Shown one piece after another: positions 11,809 through 24,556 of a DNA stretch of 64,000 nt. Source of the DNA: Loxodes magnus (Eukaryota > Ciliophora > Karyorelictea > Loxodida > Loxodidae); assembly GCA_946699065.1 (NCBI GenBank), contig CAMPDV010000023.1:124001-188000 (forward strand), read 5' to 3'. How positions within the stretch are numbered: the stretch's first letter is position 1; the number at the start of each line of letters is the position of its first letter. The notes beneath the pieces are model-generated. The model worked only from the letters and a program-made list of their open reading frames with translations, searched no databases and was not told the origin of the DNA. Both the position numbers and the translations under genes were made by a program.

Positions 11809-14115
11809 ATTTTATTAAATGAAAGTTTTAATTAAATAAAGCTTTATTTAAAGTAATTGTTTAAATCATCATCTGATAGAATTACTCATTATACTAAGCT
11901 ACTTCCATATAATCAGAACAACTTGCAAATCAATATTAGCCTATTTATCAAAGATAAGTTCATATTACACTTGTATCCAAAAGCATTTTAACCTATAAAC
12001 TCCCAATTACTACAAACTATTACAATTCACAGAAATTCACCGACTACCCTCTACTATGGATACCCTAAATCTTCTTAATTCTTATTTCCTTTAACACTCG
12101 ATCTTAATACTTAATAAGCAAATTTAAATAATAATACACTCTTTCTCTTTAAATAAAGAAGATAGATGTAAGTAAGAATATAGATGATAGACATAATAAT
12201 CTAGCAAAGTCTCATAAATTAGATTCTAATTACTAGCTATACAACTAGCGTATTATTAATTTAATGCTTATATTTAGGTTATTAGATCTAAATACTGTGC
12301 ATTATCTATTTATTATTATTAGTTTGAGGTAAACCTTTTAGATTGGATTTAATCTCTTGTATAGCATACCATGCTGCTTATTTAAAGAGGTAATGAAATT
12401 GTTTTATTTAAATTAGATCTTAAATAGAAATGCTTAACTATAGCAATAATAAAGTTAATATATCCAATCTAGTAGTAAACTAAATAATGCTTAAAAGTGA
12501 CTTAAGAGTAAATTTCAATGAGACAGTTAATTTAGTAATTATGAAGTAGGGATGGATTCATAGGATATATTATTAATAGGCTTCAGAATCAAATTATAGT
12601 AGATTTTACCAAAAAGTAACTTAGTTAGCTTTAACTTATAAACTAAAGAATTATATTTGCAACTTACTAATAACACCATTAAATCAAATAAACCTAATTA
12701 TATTAGATTGCTTATCTAGCATTACAGAAATATCCCTTTGGAAGATATTCAAGAAACTGAAAATAATATAACTAAAATAAAATAGAGAATAAGAGACTCA
12801 AACTAATACTTCGAAAGTAAACTCTAGCATAATAAATAGATGATAGTTAAATATTAAGAAGCTAACTATTATTAGACACAAAATAATTATACAATTATAA
12901 TACTTTTACTATCTTCCTTTCATTTCTTTATCCTATAAAACTTTTTAATAGTAAAATATCTTTATCATCCAAACCTTTTGTATAAGAGCTTAATCAACCT
13001 CATCTTGATAAATTTAAAAATTCTTTCAAATTTAATTTTCAAACATTATAAAATCAAAATTTAGTGGGTAATTAAGTTATAAGCTACTTAATAGTTTAAT
13101 AAAGTATAGGATAGAATAATTAAATAATAGAGTATAAAGGTAATAATGGATAATAATAGAATAGTCTTTTATAATCCTTCATCTATATTTATCAATTATA
13201 GTTAAAATTTAGACTATGTTTATAGTTATATTATCTTCTATATGTATCACAATTTCTTATAGTAGATTTTAGCTTCTAGCAGAAATCAATTCTATCTGCA
13301 TTAAGATTCATTTATACTTAAAGATTCTAAGCATCTAAGGATAGTTAATTGATCATTTATATCTAATTACTCTCTCTTAAATAAGTAGAATGATAAGCTC
13401 AAAAGCATTATTTTTATAGCAGAATAAACTTAATTCTTCAACTTAGAACTTTTACCTTTTGGATATTAGAAATAAGATATATACTAAGCATAAATTCAAG
13501 GAACTATTAATAAAGAACTAGATCATAAATAGATAATCCAGCTCTTTAAATTTACTTTAAAGCATGTAACTTAATAATGCTCCCTTAGTATACCAATCTT
13601 GGTATTTGAATTTCCTTAGTTCTAATAATATATCTAATACATCAGTCTCAAGTTCTTAATAATACGTTTGCTTGAATTTAATTATAACTCTACAGAGTTA
13701 AATCCATAAATTAAAGGAATCTTACAGTTATAATTAGATAAGTTAGCTTTACTATAAACTGATAGTAAGACTTAATAGTTCTATACTTTTAAGCTATGCT
13801 AATACAAATTTTAAAAGATTATTTTCCTGCATTTTCACAGGATTATTCAATAAGAAACTAAATTCCAATTTTTTGAATCTATAAATTTACAGTTATACAG
13901 AATGCTTAGATGAGTCTATTTAGCTCTTATATCTGCTATCATTTAAATAATCTTTTAAACTTAAAAACTCTAAAATATAGTAACCAAAATACATTAAATT
14001 AAGGGAGTTTAATAAAGGAAGAGATTAAGTAATGCATATTAATATTAGCTTCTATAAAGATGATATAATTGATTTATTTATAGTTAGTTTCCTCATTTTG
14101 CTAACTTCTAATAAA
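11809..14115. other. Long intergenic region between divergent RPS8 and receptor R1
   Basis: These 2.3 kb contain no gene I can support. From ATG 12552 a TGA-free frame begins MDSQDILLIGFRIKLQQ, has a coiled-coil-like stretch and then a hydrophobic run near 12895-12930, superficially like a tail-anchored protein. It has no clear stop and low GC, so I do not call it. The RPS8 and R1 promoters should lie at the two ends. Confidence 0.5.
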
Positions 14116-17100
14116 ATGGGTTTTAAAATTGCTATGGTACTTAGTCTCTTTATCTTTACCTTATAAAATAAGCTTGGACTCCTTTTTAAAGATTAGAATA
14201 ACTGAGAAATGATACAATCTTTAAAAGCCTTAGTAATTTAAAGATTTCCTGAGACGCTAATAGAAATTGGTTACCTAAAATCTTAGTTTGAGATATAAGA
14301 AAAGCTAAGGAAGTGGAAGAATGATTATAATATACAGATAGTAGTTGATCTTACCTAATCTCCAATTTACACCTATCATATTAGTAGAGCTTCGCTATAA
14401 TACTCAATCTTACATTTAACAAGTACATAAACTGTTAAAGACTAATAATACTCTCAAAATACTTTTAATTTCCTATTCGATTCTCTTTTAGAATCTGAAG
14501 CTATTTCCATCCTTTTGAACTACTATAACTGGAATAATGTTGGAATAATATAAGACGAAAAGATATACTAAGTGATAGAATAGCTGAAGACATAGTATAA
14601 GCTAAGCATAAGAGCTGATATTATTATTAACTCTAAAAATGACATTAACTAACAAATTCTAAGTGCAGGAGGCTTCATTAAATCACTAGGTATAAGTATT
14701 TTCATTTTTGAATCTTCAACTGACTTAATAAAAGACATTTCTATATTCTCAAACAAACTATCAATTGATTAAAAAGGGTATTAGTGAATTTACTGCTCAT
14801 AAAGTGCAGTTCTATACAATTAATTAAAGCAATAAGGTTAAACTCTTAAAGATGGAACTATCTTAATTTCAGTGGGGCTATTTAGCTCTTGAGCTGAGTA
14901 TTATTTTTACTTCCTTGAAAAGTATTTAAAAATATATACTTCTGTTTTAGAAAATGACTGGATCCCAAGTTAGAAGACAATTGATTAAATAAGTAAGTAT
15001 TAAGAGCAGTTAAAGGAAGATATTAAATACAACATTTATAATGTTTAGTATAATGAAATATAATAGATTGGGTACATTTAATCTAAAGAAAAGACTATTG
15101 TTCTGGAAGATTAAATCATTTTCTATGGTAAAACAATAATTCCTCCTGATGATGAAACTATTACTATAGAAGTTTCTTATTAATCTTCTACTGTCAACTA
15201 CGATGGAAGCACTAATGATTTCTGAGATAATGTGATAAATGGATTCGAGTTAGCTTTTATAGAGGTAAATAGAAGGGAAGATATTTTATAAAATTACGTA
15301 ATTAAAGCAAACGGATATAACGTAGGAGCAGCTAACTGAAATATTTCTTGGGTAACTTAGGAATATGAAAGTAAGAAGGATAGTTTTGGAGTAGCAATGC
15401 TATCTCCATTAAGTAGTGGTATATCCTATCAATGAATGGTTTTCTTAGCTCGTCATAGAGAAACTAGACCTATTATAAGTGGAACAAACACAGTCGATGC
15501 ATTCAAAGAAAAGAAGTATTTTCCTAACTTCGTAAGAGTAATTCCTTCTAATCTTTATATGGTTTAACTAATTTTTAGATCCATAAGGAACTATAAATGG
15601 GAGAAAATAGGAATTCTGTATTCAAATGATAGTTGGGGAAATTCTTTTAATGGAGCTGTATTAAATTTATCAGAATAAAATAATATTCAAATAATGAATT
15701 CGGAATCTCTTAGAGCAATTCCTCCTGAGTTATAGTCAGTTAGCAAAGATAAATGATCTCCTTAAGTGCTCGAATTACTTAACTGTGGATCTAGAATTTT
15801 TGTTATATGCGTATATCCAGATGATATGTTCGATTTTATACTTCCTTTCATATATGATTAAGACATAAGAAAAGGAGATTTAGTAATAATAGTTTTCATG
15901 TGAATTGACAATAGTTATGTGAAAAAGGCAAGAGCTAAAGAGTATGGAAAGAAAGGATTAGAAGTTTTAGCTGGAGCATATACTTTTAATTATGACAATT
16001 ACGTAGGGGAATATGGATAGTATGTATTTAAATAGCATATACAAGTTTTTAACTAAGAACCTCTTTGACTCACAAGTTATGCATATGATGCTGCAATTTT
16101 ATTAGCAGGTGCTCTTGATAGAACTATATAAAAGGGTTTAGATTATTCAAACAATTAAGTTCTTAATAATTAACTACGCTAAACTTAAATTCAAGGATGT
16201 GTAGGAAAAATTTCAATAGAGTAGAATACAAATGATCCTATATTGAAAATGTTTGATATTTAAAACTTTAGAAATGATAATAAAGAAGCTATCTGATAAG
16301 TAGAAAAAATAGGTAAATTTTGTGCTACTTGTTCAATTATTTGAGTTATGAACAAAAAAATGATGTGAGGTGATGGTACACTAAACGTTCCATTAGACCA
16401 TATTCCAGAATCAGAATGCCCATTTAAAGAAAGAAATATTAAGGAGTTTAGCGATGGAAAAATTTTAGGTATTATTTTAATAATTTCCCCTGTTTTATTT
16501 TAATTAATAGTGGCTGCTTTTGGATTAAAAAGTTGGAAGAATCAGTAATTAAGCTAGATAAAACAAAAAACTCTCATGACTTAAGGTGACGGAATCTACT
16601 TTTTTTGCTTCTCAATCTAGCAAATCCAAATTTTAGCATTAGGTCCTAACCTTGAGAAAATTAATATTTTAGTTTAAAAAGTAGTTGAAATAAGTATACT
16701 TAATATATACGATTAGTCAGATATTGGAACAGATCTATTCTATATTTTATTTTATAGTATGATAGTTCTAAGCTTATCATGAAGCTTATTAGTTTTTCTT
16801 TCGTGCTTAAAATTGGAAATCAAGTTCTAAAAATGTTTGCTGTTTAAGAGTTTGGAATTTATTTCCTTCCTAGTCTTACCCGTTTTAAACTAGATATTCT
16901 TCATCCCAATCATATTTTTGATATTCGATATATACCTTTGTACTTAAGCAGTAGATGTAAACAAAAATGATAAATTAAGCTTTACTGAAAGTTTTTTAGA
17001 TGTAAATTGCTAGATCTATTGCTGGAAAAGCGAGCATCTATTTCATTTAGTGCTTGGTACGCTCTGTGTTTGAATATTTATTCCTTTAGTAACGTTATTT

Positions 17101-17928
17101 AGACCTATCCTCTAAGAAACATTGCTAAATACCAATCTAAAGGAAAATCATTCTTTTATAATCCTAAAGGTATTTTTAACTCTAATTCTAGTATTTCTTA
17201 AGAAAATTGTTGTGCTTTACTCTTAAAAGGCACATGCAATTGCTTACATTATCCTAGTATTTTCATTTATGATAATAGCCAACAAACTTAATCCATTTAA
17301 CTACATAAGAATGAAATGGGTTTGGATATTTATAATGCTAAGTATTTGCTGAACTGCTTTTATAGGATTACTAAGTATAGTGATTAAGGATGATAGCCTT
17401 TGACTAATTCTATTTGGCTTAGGAAATATTCTTATATTCATTGTCTCTGCTTTTTTGATATTCTACAAACTCCCTTCTTATCTATACAGACAGAAGCAAG
17501 ATAACACACTATGATTTAGATTTGCATTTAAGCCTTTTGCTGATCCTTTAATGCTCTAAAACGTCATAAAGCTGTAGAAAAAGAAGCTATCAATATAAAA
17601 GCATTAAGTTATAGATAATCAAATAGTTTAAAATAATTGCCTATAAAACAAAAGCCTTGATAACTAAGAAAACTTTAGAAAGTCTTCAAATGAAGAAATC
17701 GAAAATAAAACTGCAGATAAATCTCTCAATGAAACCTTAGAATTATCAAAATAAGCCTGGGCCTAAATTGATAGCACAGAAGTTTAATAATCTTTCTAGG
17801 ATGAAAAATCTCGTATAAAGCATTTTGAGAAAAGCTTAATGCAAGAAGATGTAAAATAGAATAATACGGAAGAGATTTAATTTCTAAAAATAATAAAAGA
17901 AGAAAGTAGCAATGGAAGCAAAGAGTGA
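14116..17928 (+). CDS. Receptor-like multi-TM protein R1 with periplasmic-binding-type ectodomain
   Basis: A 1,270-aa protein from ATG 14116 with signal-like start MGFKIAMVLSLFIFTLQN. Residues ~20-330 and ~350-740 look like bacterial-periplasmic-binding (ANF-receptor) lobes; the second holds RSIRNYKWEKIGILYSND and NCGSRIFVICVYPDDMF. A Cys-rich linker follows (FCATCSIIW, WGDGTLNVPLDHIPESECPF). After residue ~775 come about seven to eight hydrophobic segments, so a class C GPCR-like or ligand-gated receptor is plausible; effector coupling is unknown. Between two TM segments lies an EF-hand-type loop (DVNKNDKLSFTE). Many TGA codons are Trp (ISYQWMVFLARH, MMWGDGT). The stop is ambiguous: TGA 17926-17928 matches the tail length of paralogs R2 and R3; reading through gives 47 more residues to tandem TGATGA at 18067-18072. 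No intron is needed. Confidence 0.82.
15105..15640 (+). repeat. Block nearly identical to paralogs R2 and R3
   Basis: Within R1 this ~536-bp block differs from R3 (57534 onward) and R2 at only about eight positions that I could count, many of them synonymous. Upstream the paralogs share only about half their residues, and downstream similarity drops to under 90% at once. A sharp-edged, synonymous-site-inclusive block like this suggests gene conversion. Confidence 0.75.
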
Positions 17929-18075
17929 TATATTAATTTCAATTTAGTTTAAATTTATAATGGTAAATTAAATGGATACTTTTCGTATTTAAGCATCAAA
18001 ATATTATTAATTAACTTCTTAAGAGAAATCAATGATAGAGAAACTAATATTGACTAATTAAATTAATGATGATAT

Positions 18076-19555
18076 TCATTTTAACTTCTTTAACAAATAT
18101 ACAGCTAAGGTGGCCATTAAAACACCTGTCCAATGATTTTTCTTTTTTTGGTTTATTTCAACTTCTTTGTTGTGCTCTATTAATTTCTATTCCTCTTCCC
18201 TATCTCACTATCTATAAAATTTCTTTGCTTAATCGATACTTGGAAGCGCGAAATAGCCTATCAATAGTTTATATAAAAGAGCAAAGTCACAATGACTCGG
18301 ATTCATAATATCCACAGTTCCTCATGGATATTTTCTGCCATATTTACTTTGAGCTATTAACTCAGTAGAAGTTGCAATTGCAAATGGAGGACATGGTCCA
18401 AGAGGTCCATTGGATAATAAGTATAATTTTTAACTTGGCAATTTATCCTAACAAGAAAATCAGGAAATCCCTTCTTAAAATGCATCAGCAATTGCATTTA
18501 TTTTAGTCTCAAGGATTTCTTGCTGAGTTAAAGAATCTGTTTTGCCTATTATTGGAATAATTGGTACTTTCTTTTATAGCTCAAGCATAAAATTCTTATC
18601 TACTTCTTTTAATCTTGGACCAGTAAAGAAATAAAAGCAAAGGTGGATCCTACAATCAGTAAAGTTATCAGATGTTCTTTTAATGTTTTTATACTGCTTT
18701 CACTATAAAAAATTAACAAATTACCTTTGAAGTTATATAGCCTAATATTAGATCTTTCCATTCGGATATCTTCTTAAATCCTCCTTAGCCAGGAGTATCT
18801 ATAAGTGAGACATTAAATTTTAGGCCGCCTTCTACTCTAATTCCTTTATGTTCTGTAATACAATCAGTTTTAGGTAAAATTTATTAACTTAATATTGTTC
18901 CCAACTTCTAGTTCTATATCTATTTCTGAATTATTTCGTATTTTTTAAATTTTGTTAGAAGGAAAGTATTTATGAAAGTAGTCTTTCCTGAGCCACTTTC
19001 TCCCACTACAATTATATTAAAGAACAAAGGTTTTGAAATATACTTCCTGCAAAGGTTTTCATTTAGAACAATGAATTCGCTTGCTAGAAGAGACTTGCAC
19101 TCTCTTTCAAAATGTTCATACTCTTGTATATTCTATTAGTCTTTATCTGACATAGAAGTATTATTAGAGTCTTATTGTAGGATTCAATTCTAGATTTAGT
19201 TTTATTAAGAGTTTTCATTTTCGTTTTTTATAGGAGGAGTTTACAAATCACTTTCAGTCTTATAAATAGTTTTTATAGTACTGTGACTACATATTTTTGT
19301 ATTCCTATTTTCTGAGCTTTATTAAAGTTGAGAATCTTATTCTTCGCTAGTTTGATGTTTCAAAAATGCTCTTGCAAGAGGTGTATTACCTGATAAGTTT
19401 GAACTACTGAGATATTCAGGAGCACCTTGAAATAAAAATTTGTTGAGTCTGAATTATTAAAGATTTTCTTAATCACAATTTTGCATTTTGTTTAAAATTT
19501 CTTTAGAAAGTTTTAAGTGTTTTATTTATGCTTATTCCTAGCTTTACTATTCCAT
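18076..19555 (-). CDS. Septin GTPase with C-terminal membrane anchor
   Basis: A 485-aa septin in two exons. Residues 1-160 are a Ser/Gln-rich extension. The GTPase domain then carries P-loop VVGESGSGKTTFINTF (185-193), VSLIDTPGQGGFKK (switch II), the septin-unique element, and PIIPIIGKTDSL at the G4 position. YGRKYPWGTVDIMNPSHCDF holds the invariant septin WG, whose Trp (~404) is encoded TGA 18324-18322. The C-terminus ends with a hydrophobic segment GVLMATLAVYLLKKLK directly before TGA 18078-18076. A terminal anchor in place of the usual coiled coil suggests attachment to an organelle membrane; ciliate septins have been linked to mitochondria. A 22-nt intron at 18703-18724 is required. The stop faces the receptor R1 3' end. 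Confidence 0.94.
18703..18724 (-). other. 22-nt intron of the septin gene
   Basis: On the minus strand it runs GTAATTTG...TTTTATAG with an internal GTTAAT. Removing it joins LILGYITSK to WKQYKNIKRTSD and keeps the septin frame; the first codon after the junction is TGA read as Trp. Confidence 0.9.
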
Positions 19556-21163
19556 TATTATACTCTCTGTTTATCAACTATTTATATTAAAACCATTAAT
19601 TTAATTTAACTTTTATTAATGCTAACTAGCGTAATTTCAAACTCTATAATCAACTATTAGATAAGTAGTGAGAGGATATTTATTTGACTAAGAGCTATTT
19701 ATTTCACATTTTACTCTTGTTTATTTAATTCCTTAGACAATTAATCTCTAGTTAGTTTTTCTTTATTTTATACTGTTTAAATTGTTTTAAATCAAGACCA
19801 AACGGAAAGTCAAGCGATTTTCTAAGATATTACTTATAAGGCTTTTATGGAAATAGGCCTTTTTTTTAAGTTATGCATGCACTTTTAGAGATATTTTCTA
19901 TAAGGCTGTACTATAGTAAATGATTATGCCTGCAAATCTAGTCTAAGATAATTTTTAAGCTTCAATATCTTCAAAAAATAAACTTCCCTAAATTAGATTT
20001 TATTATACTTTAAAACCTTAAACAAAAGATACTGCTGCTATGGTTTGTTTAATAGTTGTAAATGGAAACTAAAATAGATAGATTAGATTTCATTGCTTAA
20101 ATATTATTAATTTAATTATAAGAAACTAAAGCAACTTTAATAAGAAACGCTTATTTATTTACCTATTTCCTTACTTTAATGCTTATACTTATTTCTGTAA
20201 TATTGATGGATTTGTGTATAATTTTAATATCAAAATAACTAAATAAACATGCTAGTAACTTCATATAATCTAACTATTTTATATCTCATTCTTAATTAAT
20301 TTTAGAACTTAAATAGTCATTTCCTAGTAATTTTTAATATTTCACTTTATTAATTTATTTGCTAGTTTATAGGTAAACAATATATACTTATATGAAGCAA
20401 AGTCAAAATACTAAGCTATTCTCTTTAATACATATCAATATATATATATAATGTATAAAGAAACCTGAGATTATTGCTTATTTGATCTGAGAGTATAGAT
20501 TTGATAATAGTGAGTAAAGTGTGGGATGTTTAAAATAGTCTATTAATACTTAGAGACTGGATAATGATTATGACAAATATATTAATACTTACTTCAAAAA
20601 TGCTCCTTTTTAATTAGCTTTGCACTAACGCTTAAATCCCAAAGCTTTTTCTCTTTTCCAAATAACGTTTTTGCTAACTATCATCAAAATTCTTGATAGT
20701 TTTGCAGTTTATATAAAGCTTCTAAAACTAAGTGTTATTGGAGTGAAAAGGTTTAACTAAGTTAAGTTATATGCATAGTCAAATGGTTATTATATTACTT
20801 CAATATACTAATAAAATTCCCTTTATTTTAACTTTTATTTATCTTTTTAAACCTTCATGCTCACGATTTTCTTGTAAAATAGGATTTTATCTAGTAATAA
20901 TTATTATGCTCAAGATATAAAGGTAAACTAAGTTATATAAGCTAAGTAATTAAATTATAGTTTAAATTAAAGTAAAAATGAAGGATAAAATAAATAGTTT
21001 TTTAATATATGCACTAAGCCGATATTTAGAACTCTTAGGTAAGATACTCTCTTTTCGTTGCTATTAGTTTATTTCTTTGCTTGGAGCTGAATTTTTAGTT
21101 TTAGCCGAAATATAAAAAATTCCAAAGTATAGGGAACTTAGTTCAGTATAATGTTAGATAGGA
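19556..21163. other. Intergenic, no gene seen
   Basis: These 1.6 kb of AT-rich DNA between two minus-strand genes include a short (TA)n run near 20440-20455. No supported coding frame or RNA gene. Confidence 0.55.
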
Positions 21164-22628
21164 TCAAATTACGTCTCTAAGTGATTTAGAAATGGCAATC
21201 ATTAAAATTAGATATAAAGACAATACTTTGATCCTACATCTGTATATATTCCAATTGTGGGAATATGCAAAAAGGTAGAAAGTTAATGAAAAAAGAATGC
21301 ATAGTAATTGAAATTTAAGGCAAGTATTGAATATAAGAGAGCTAAAATAGAAAATAATTTTAAAATACTGTATGAATAGGATATAATACCACACTTTAAA
21401 TGACTTCTTCCTCAACTATCCGTGAAACTATTACAGTAACATCATCTTACTTTCCACCACTAAATTTTTTATTATACTCAAGACACTTCTTAGAAAATGG
21501 ACTCTAAAAGGTCTTGTTTTAAGAATACTGCCAAGCTATTTTGCATAATTTTTAAGATAGAATTTCAACCGATAAATGTTAATTAGAAGCCAGCTTTTTA
21601 TTTATAAATTTTTCCAGGAGTTAATTTGAAATATTGTCAAAAAAGCCATCTGAAGCACAAATTAGTAGATCTCCTTGCTAAATATTGAAACTTATACTTA
21701 TTAATTAACTAGGCAAGGTAGCATTTTTCATTATATCATATTTCCTTTGACTAAGATAATTAGCTGCATTAGGATTCTTCTGCTATATTTTTTGAATTTA
21801 TTGTGGAGTTGGCCATCTCATTAATTATTGTGGAGTGTTAAAAGATATTAAAGTTGGTTTTGTATTAAAGATTAATTTATATTAGCTAGTTTCATTCTTC
21901 CTGAAAATAGCAAGTTAAGAGTCTCCTATATAACTGCAATGGAGAGTATTATTTCTAAAAAAATAAAAAATTATTGTACTACTGCCAGGACTCTTGCATA
22001 AGCTAAGGGACTTTGAAAGGGATTCCTAAGCTAATTATTATATTATATCTTTATCCATCAATTTATTTTTATAGTTCTCTAGATACTAACTTGCTAATCT
22101 GCAAGTGCTGCTGAGCAATTACTCAGCAAATTTTCTTGGGTTTATATTCCATTATTCCCAAGTACCAACACCATCAGCAACTCCACAAATATTTTCTTGA
22201 ATTATCATGAAGTCTGAACTTAAGCTTGGATCTTTTGACCTTTTTTTAGGATTAGGTAGCATGAATCCTCCTGATTCTATTCTTAATTACTTTTAAGCAA
22301 CATTAACAGTATTTAAATTGCTAATTTCAATTTCTTATTAACTGGAACTCTATGTAACCTAAATTCCTGCCTTAGACTTTAAGTTCTTATAGTTTTAAGA
22401 TTTAGCACGAGCAATTTAACTTTGGCTTTCAAGCTAATCATCTTCCCAAATGAATTATTTAACATAGCTCAAGCTTTTAAATAGAAAACGATTCAGCCAG
22501 CTTCTTTTTATCGGCCTATTCTATTAGCCATGCTCTAATTTTAATTAGCTAAATAAGATTTCATCAGCAGAGTTTAACCTAACAGCGTCTAGGCAATAAC
22601 TTTTAGTTGTGGAGTTTTACAAGTTCAT
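21164..22628 (-). CDS. PP2C-type protein phosphatase, PTC7-like
   Basis: A metal-dependent Ser/Thr phosphatase of the PPM/PP2C superfamily. From ATG 22628 a ~140-residue Gln/Ser-rich N-terminus leads to the catalytic core: FMIIQENICGVADGVGTWEQ (metal-binding Asp; the VADGVG wording is typical of PTC7), KSPGSSTIIF, YIGDSQLAIFRK, GDLLICASDGFFDNISNQ and the last metal-Asp motif GGKQDDVTVIVSRIVEE. All Trp codons are TGG. The 3' end is uncertain: the catalytic frame has no early TGA, but removing a 22-nt GTATTATA...ATACAG segment (21368-21389) joins it to a hydrophobic, probably membrane-spanning tail ending ISKSLRDVI at TGA 21166-21164. That tail could instead be untranslated. PTC7 relatives are often mitochondrial; no clear presequence is seen. 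Confidence 0.87.
21368..21389 (-). other. Putative 22-nt intron near the 3' end of the PP2C gene
   Basis: GTATTATA...ATACAG on the minus strand, the same length as three other introns here. It is the simplest way to reach a stop, but the acceptor lacks the usual TATAG ending, so it is tentative. Confidence 0.45.
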
Positions 22629-24556
22629 CTAAATATTATTGTTGAATATGATAATCTTTATATAATCCCTTAAACCCTTAGTTTAAAGCTAAAACCTTCA
22701 TCTTTCCAGAAAACAAATCATCATAAAATCGTTAAATTTAATTAAAATATTGTGAACTGTATTTTTAGCTACTCTTTAAGCTTGCTTCATACTATTTAGA
22801 CTATCTAATCATTTTACTTCGCTAAAGATTAGGCTTATTTTATTTTTAATTAGAGTATTGTTCAATTCTTTTACTGTTTAAAAGGAAATTAAAAATTGAC
22901 TAAAAATTATAAAGGCTAGCTTGCAAAATAAATAAGTTAGAGTACTAAATTAGCTTGATAAAAATAAATAAGCAGCATTAATAGTTTAGTTAAGCCTTCT
23001 AATATTAAATAGCACGATGGTATAAAGAGATATATTACATTTAGCTTAATTTGATTATTATATCAATAAAGCTAGCTATTTATATATATTTAATTTAGTT
23101 GCATGTTAAGAATCCAATATTGAAGGATATCTTTATCTGTTTCTTAGTTAGGTATTTAAATTAATCTTTTAATTAATATTCTACTATTTCTATATCTTAA
23201 GACTCCTTATATAGTTGCTTTATTCTATAATGGTAAGTATACCCTTTATTAATATTTCCTTATATTCAATCTTTCTTATGCTTAAACTAATATATTTAGC
23301 ACTTTATCAGTTTAATTTAAATGGAGAATATAAAAAGTTTTGAATAGTCTTGCAACTGATTTGATTTATAAGCTTAAAATACGAATGAAGGTTAATTAAG
23401 TTTTAATTAGATACTTCTATACATACTTTAATAAGTTCTTAACCTAATAGCTTCATTATTCTCTATTTCAAATGTATTTAATATTCCTTCAGTTCTTTCA
23501 TTTTCAATTTTCAAATAATCACTAAAATCTAAAAGCTTTTTAGATAGAGTTATAGGAAAGTAGCTGATGAAATGAATAGAAGTATAAGAAATTCCAGGCT
23601 GTAGTTTGGCTGCATTGCTTATACTTTGTACATTAAATTTGATTTGAATAATCTTTTTAGTTTATTATTACTAGCTTAATAAGCAGGTGCTTATTAGTAT
23701 ACTTACAGCAAATATATGCTTATTCTCTATAAGTGCTTACGTTAGTATTACTATTATTTTTAGTATCCATACTATAAATATAAATCCAAAGGAAATTTAC
23801 CTTCTATAAGGTAAATAGCAGCAAGTTAGGATGGGATAGGATTGGGTAGTCGAAATTAGGAATATTTCTTCATGAGGAATAAAAGGAAAAAAAGATTGAA
23901 ATAAAGCAAAAAGAAAAAGATATATAAATATAGCATTTTAATCTATTAGCAAGGCAGCAAATGCTCATTAACTTCTATTTCCTTAAACTACTTAAAGCTA
24001 GCGTAAAGTTAAGAAAGTTTAAATATCTATATTATTTTATCTAAGAAACACTGAAATGGGTATTAATCTAAAATTTTAAAGCTTAAGCAAAATAAAGCAG
24101 TTAAGTTTAAAAGAATACAAATATAACTATGTTTTGCTACTTGTTTAAATAAGGTAAAAAGAATACAAGTAAAGTATAAGATATTGGTTAAATAGTTCTT
24201 CTAGTTAATTATCTATTATTATATATACTTTTATTTATAGTTTAGGTATGTATTTTAAAGGATATGTTAAACATGTGAACTACGGAGATGATTCGCTAAA
24301 TATTAAGATGCGAATTATCCATTCATCTGTATTAAATGTAGATAAGTTAAACATCTACTATAACGTAATATTTATTGGATTATTTATACTTATTAAGTGA
24401 TTATGTAACTAAATGAAAGCCATTTGCTTAAATATAATAGATAAAAGCTTGAGTGGCAGATAAAAATTATTAGTACGTTACTAATGCCAGTTCTTCATAA
24501 TGATTATTATATCAAATTACTGAATTAATTTAGAGTATAAACTATATTAGTTTAAA
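22629..24556. other. Long intergenic region between divergent PP2C and histidine kinase
   Basis: These 1.9 kb hold no supported gene. The purine-rich patch around 23865-23930 (AGGAAAAAAAGATTG-like) stands out in composition only. The histidine kinase frame could extend upstream to an ATG at 24500 through one TGA (Trp), which I cannot exclude. Confidence 0.5.

Noticed and set aside
12552..12960. Frame starting MDSQDILL with coiled-coil-like and hydrophobic parts
   Set aside because: No stop in reach without an invented intron, low GC and no family match.
17929..18069. 47-codon C-terminal extension of R1
   Set aside because: Composition is intergenic-like and hydrophobic, and paralogs R2 and R3 end at about the earlier position; kept only as an alternative.
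18066..18308. 80-codon hydrophobic frame on the plus strand
   Set aside because: It is antisense to the C-terminal exon of the septin, whose frame is proven by conserved motifs.
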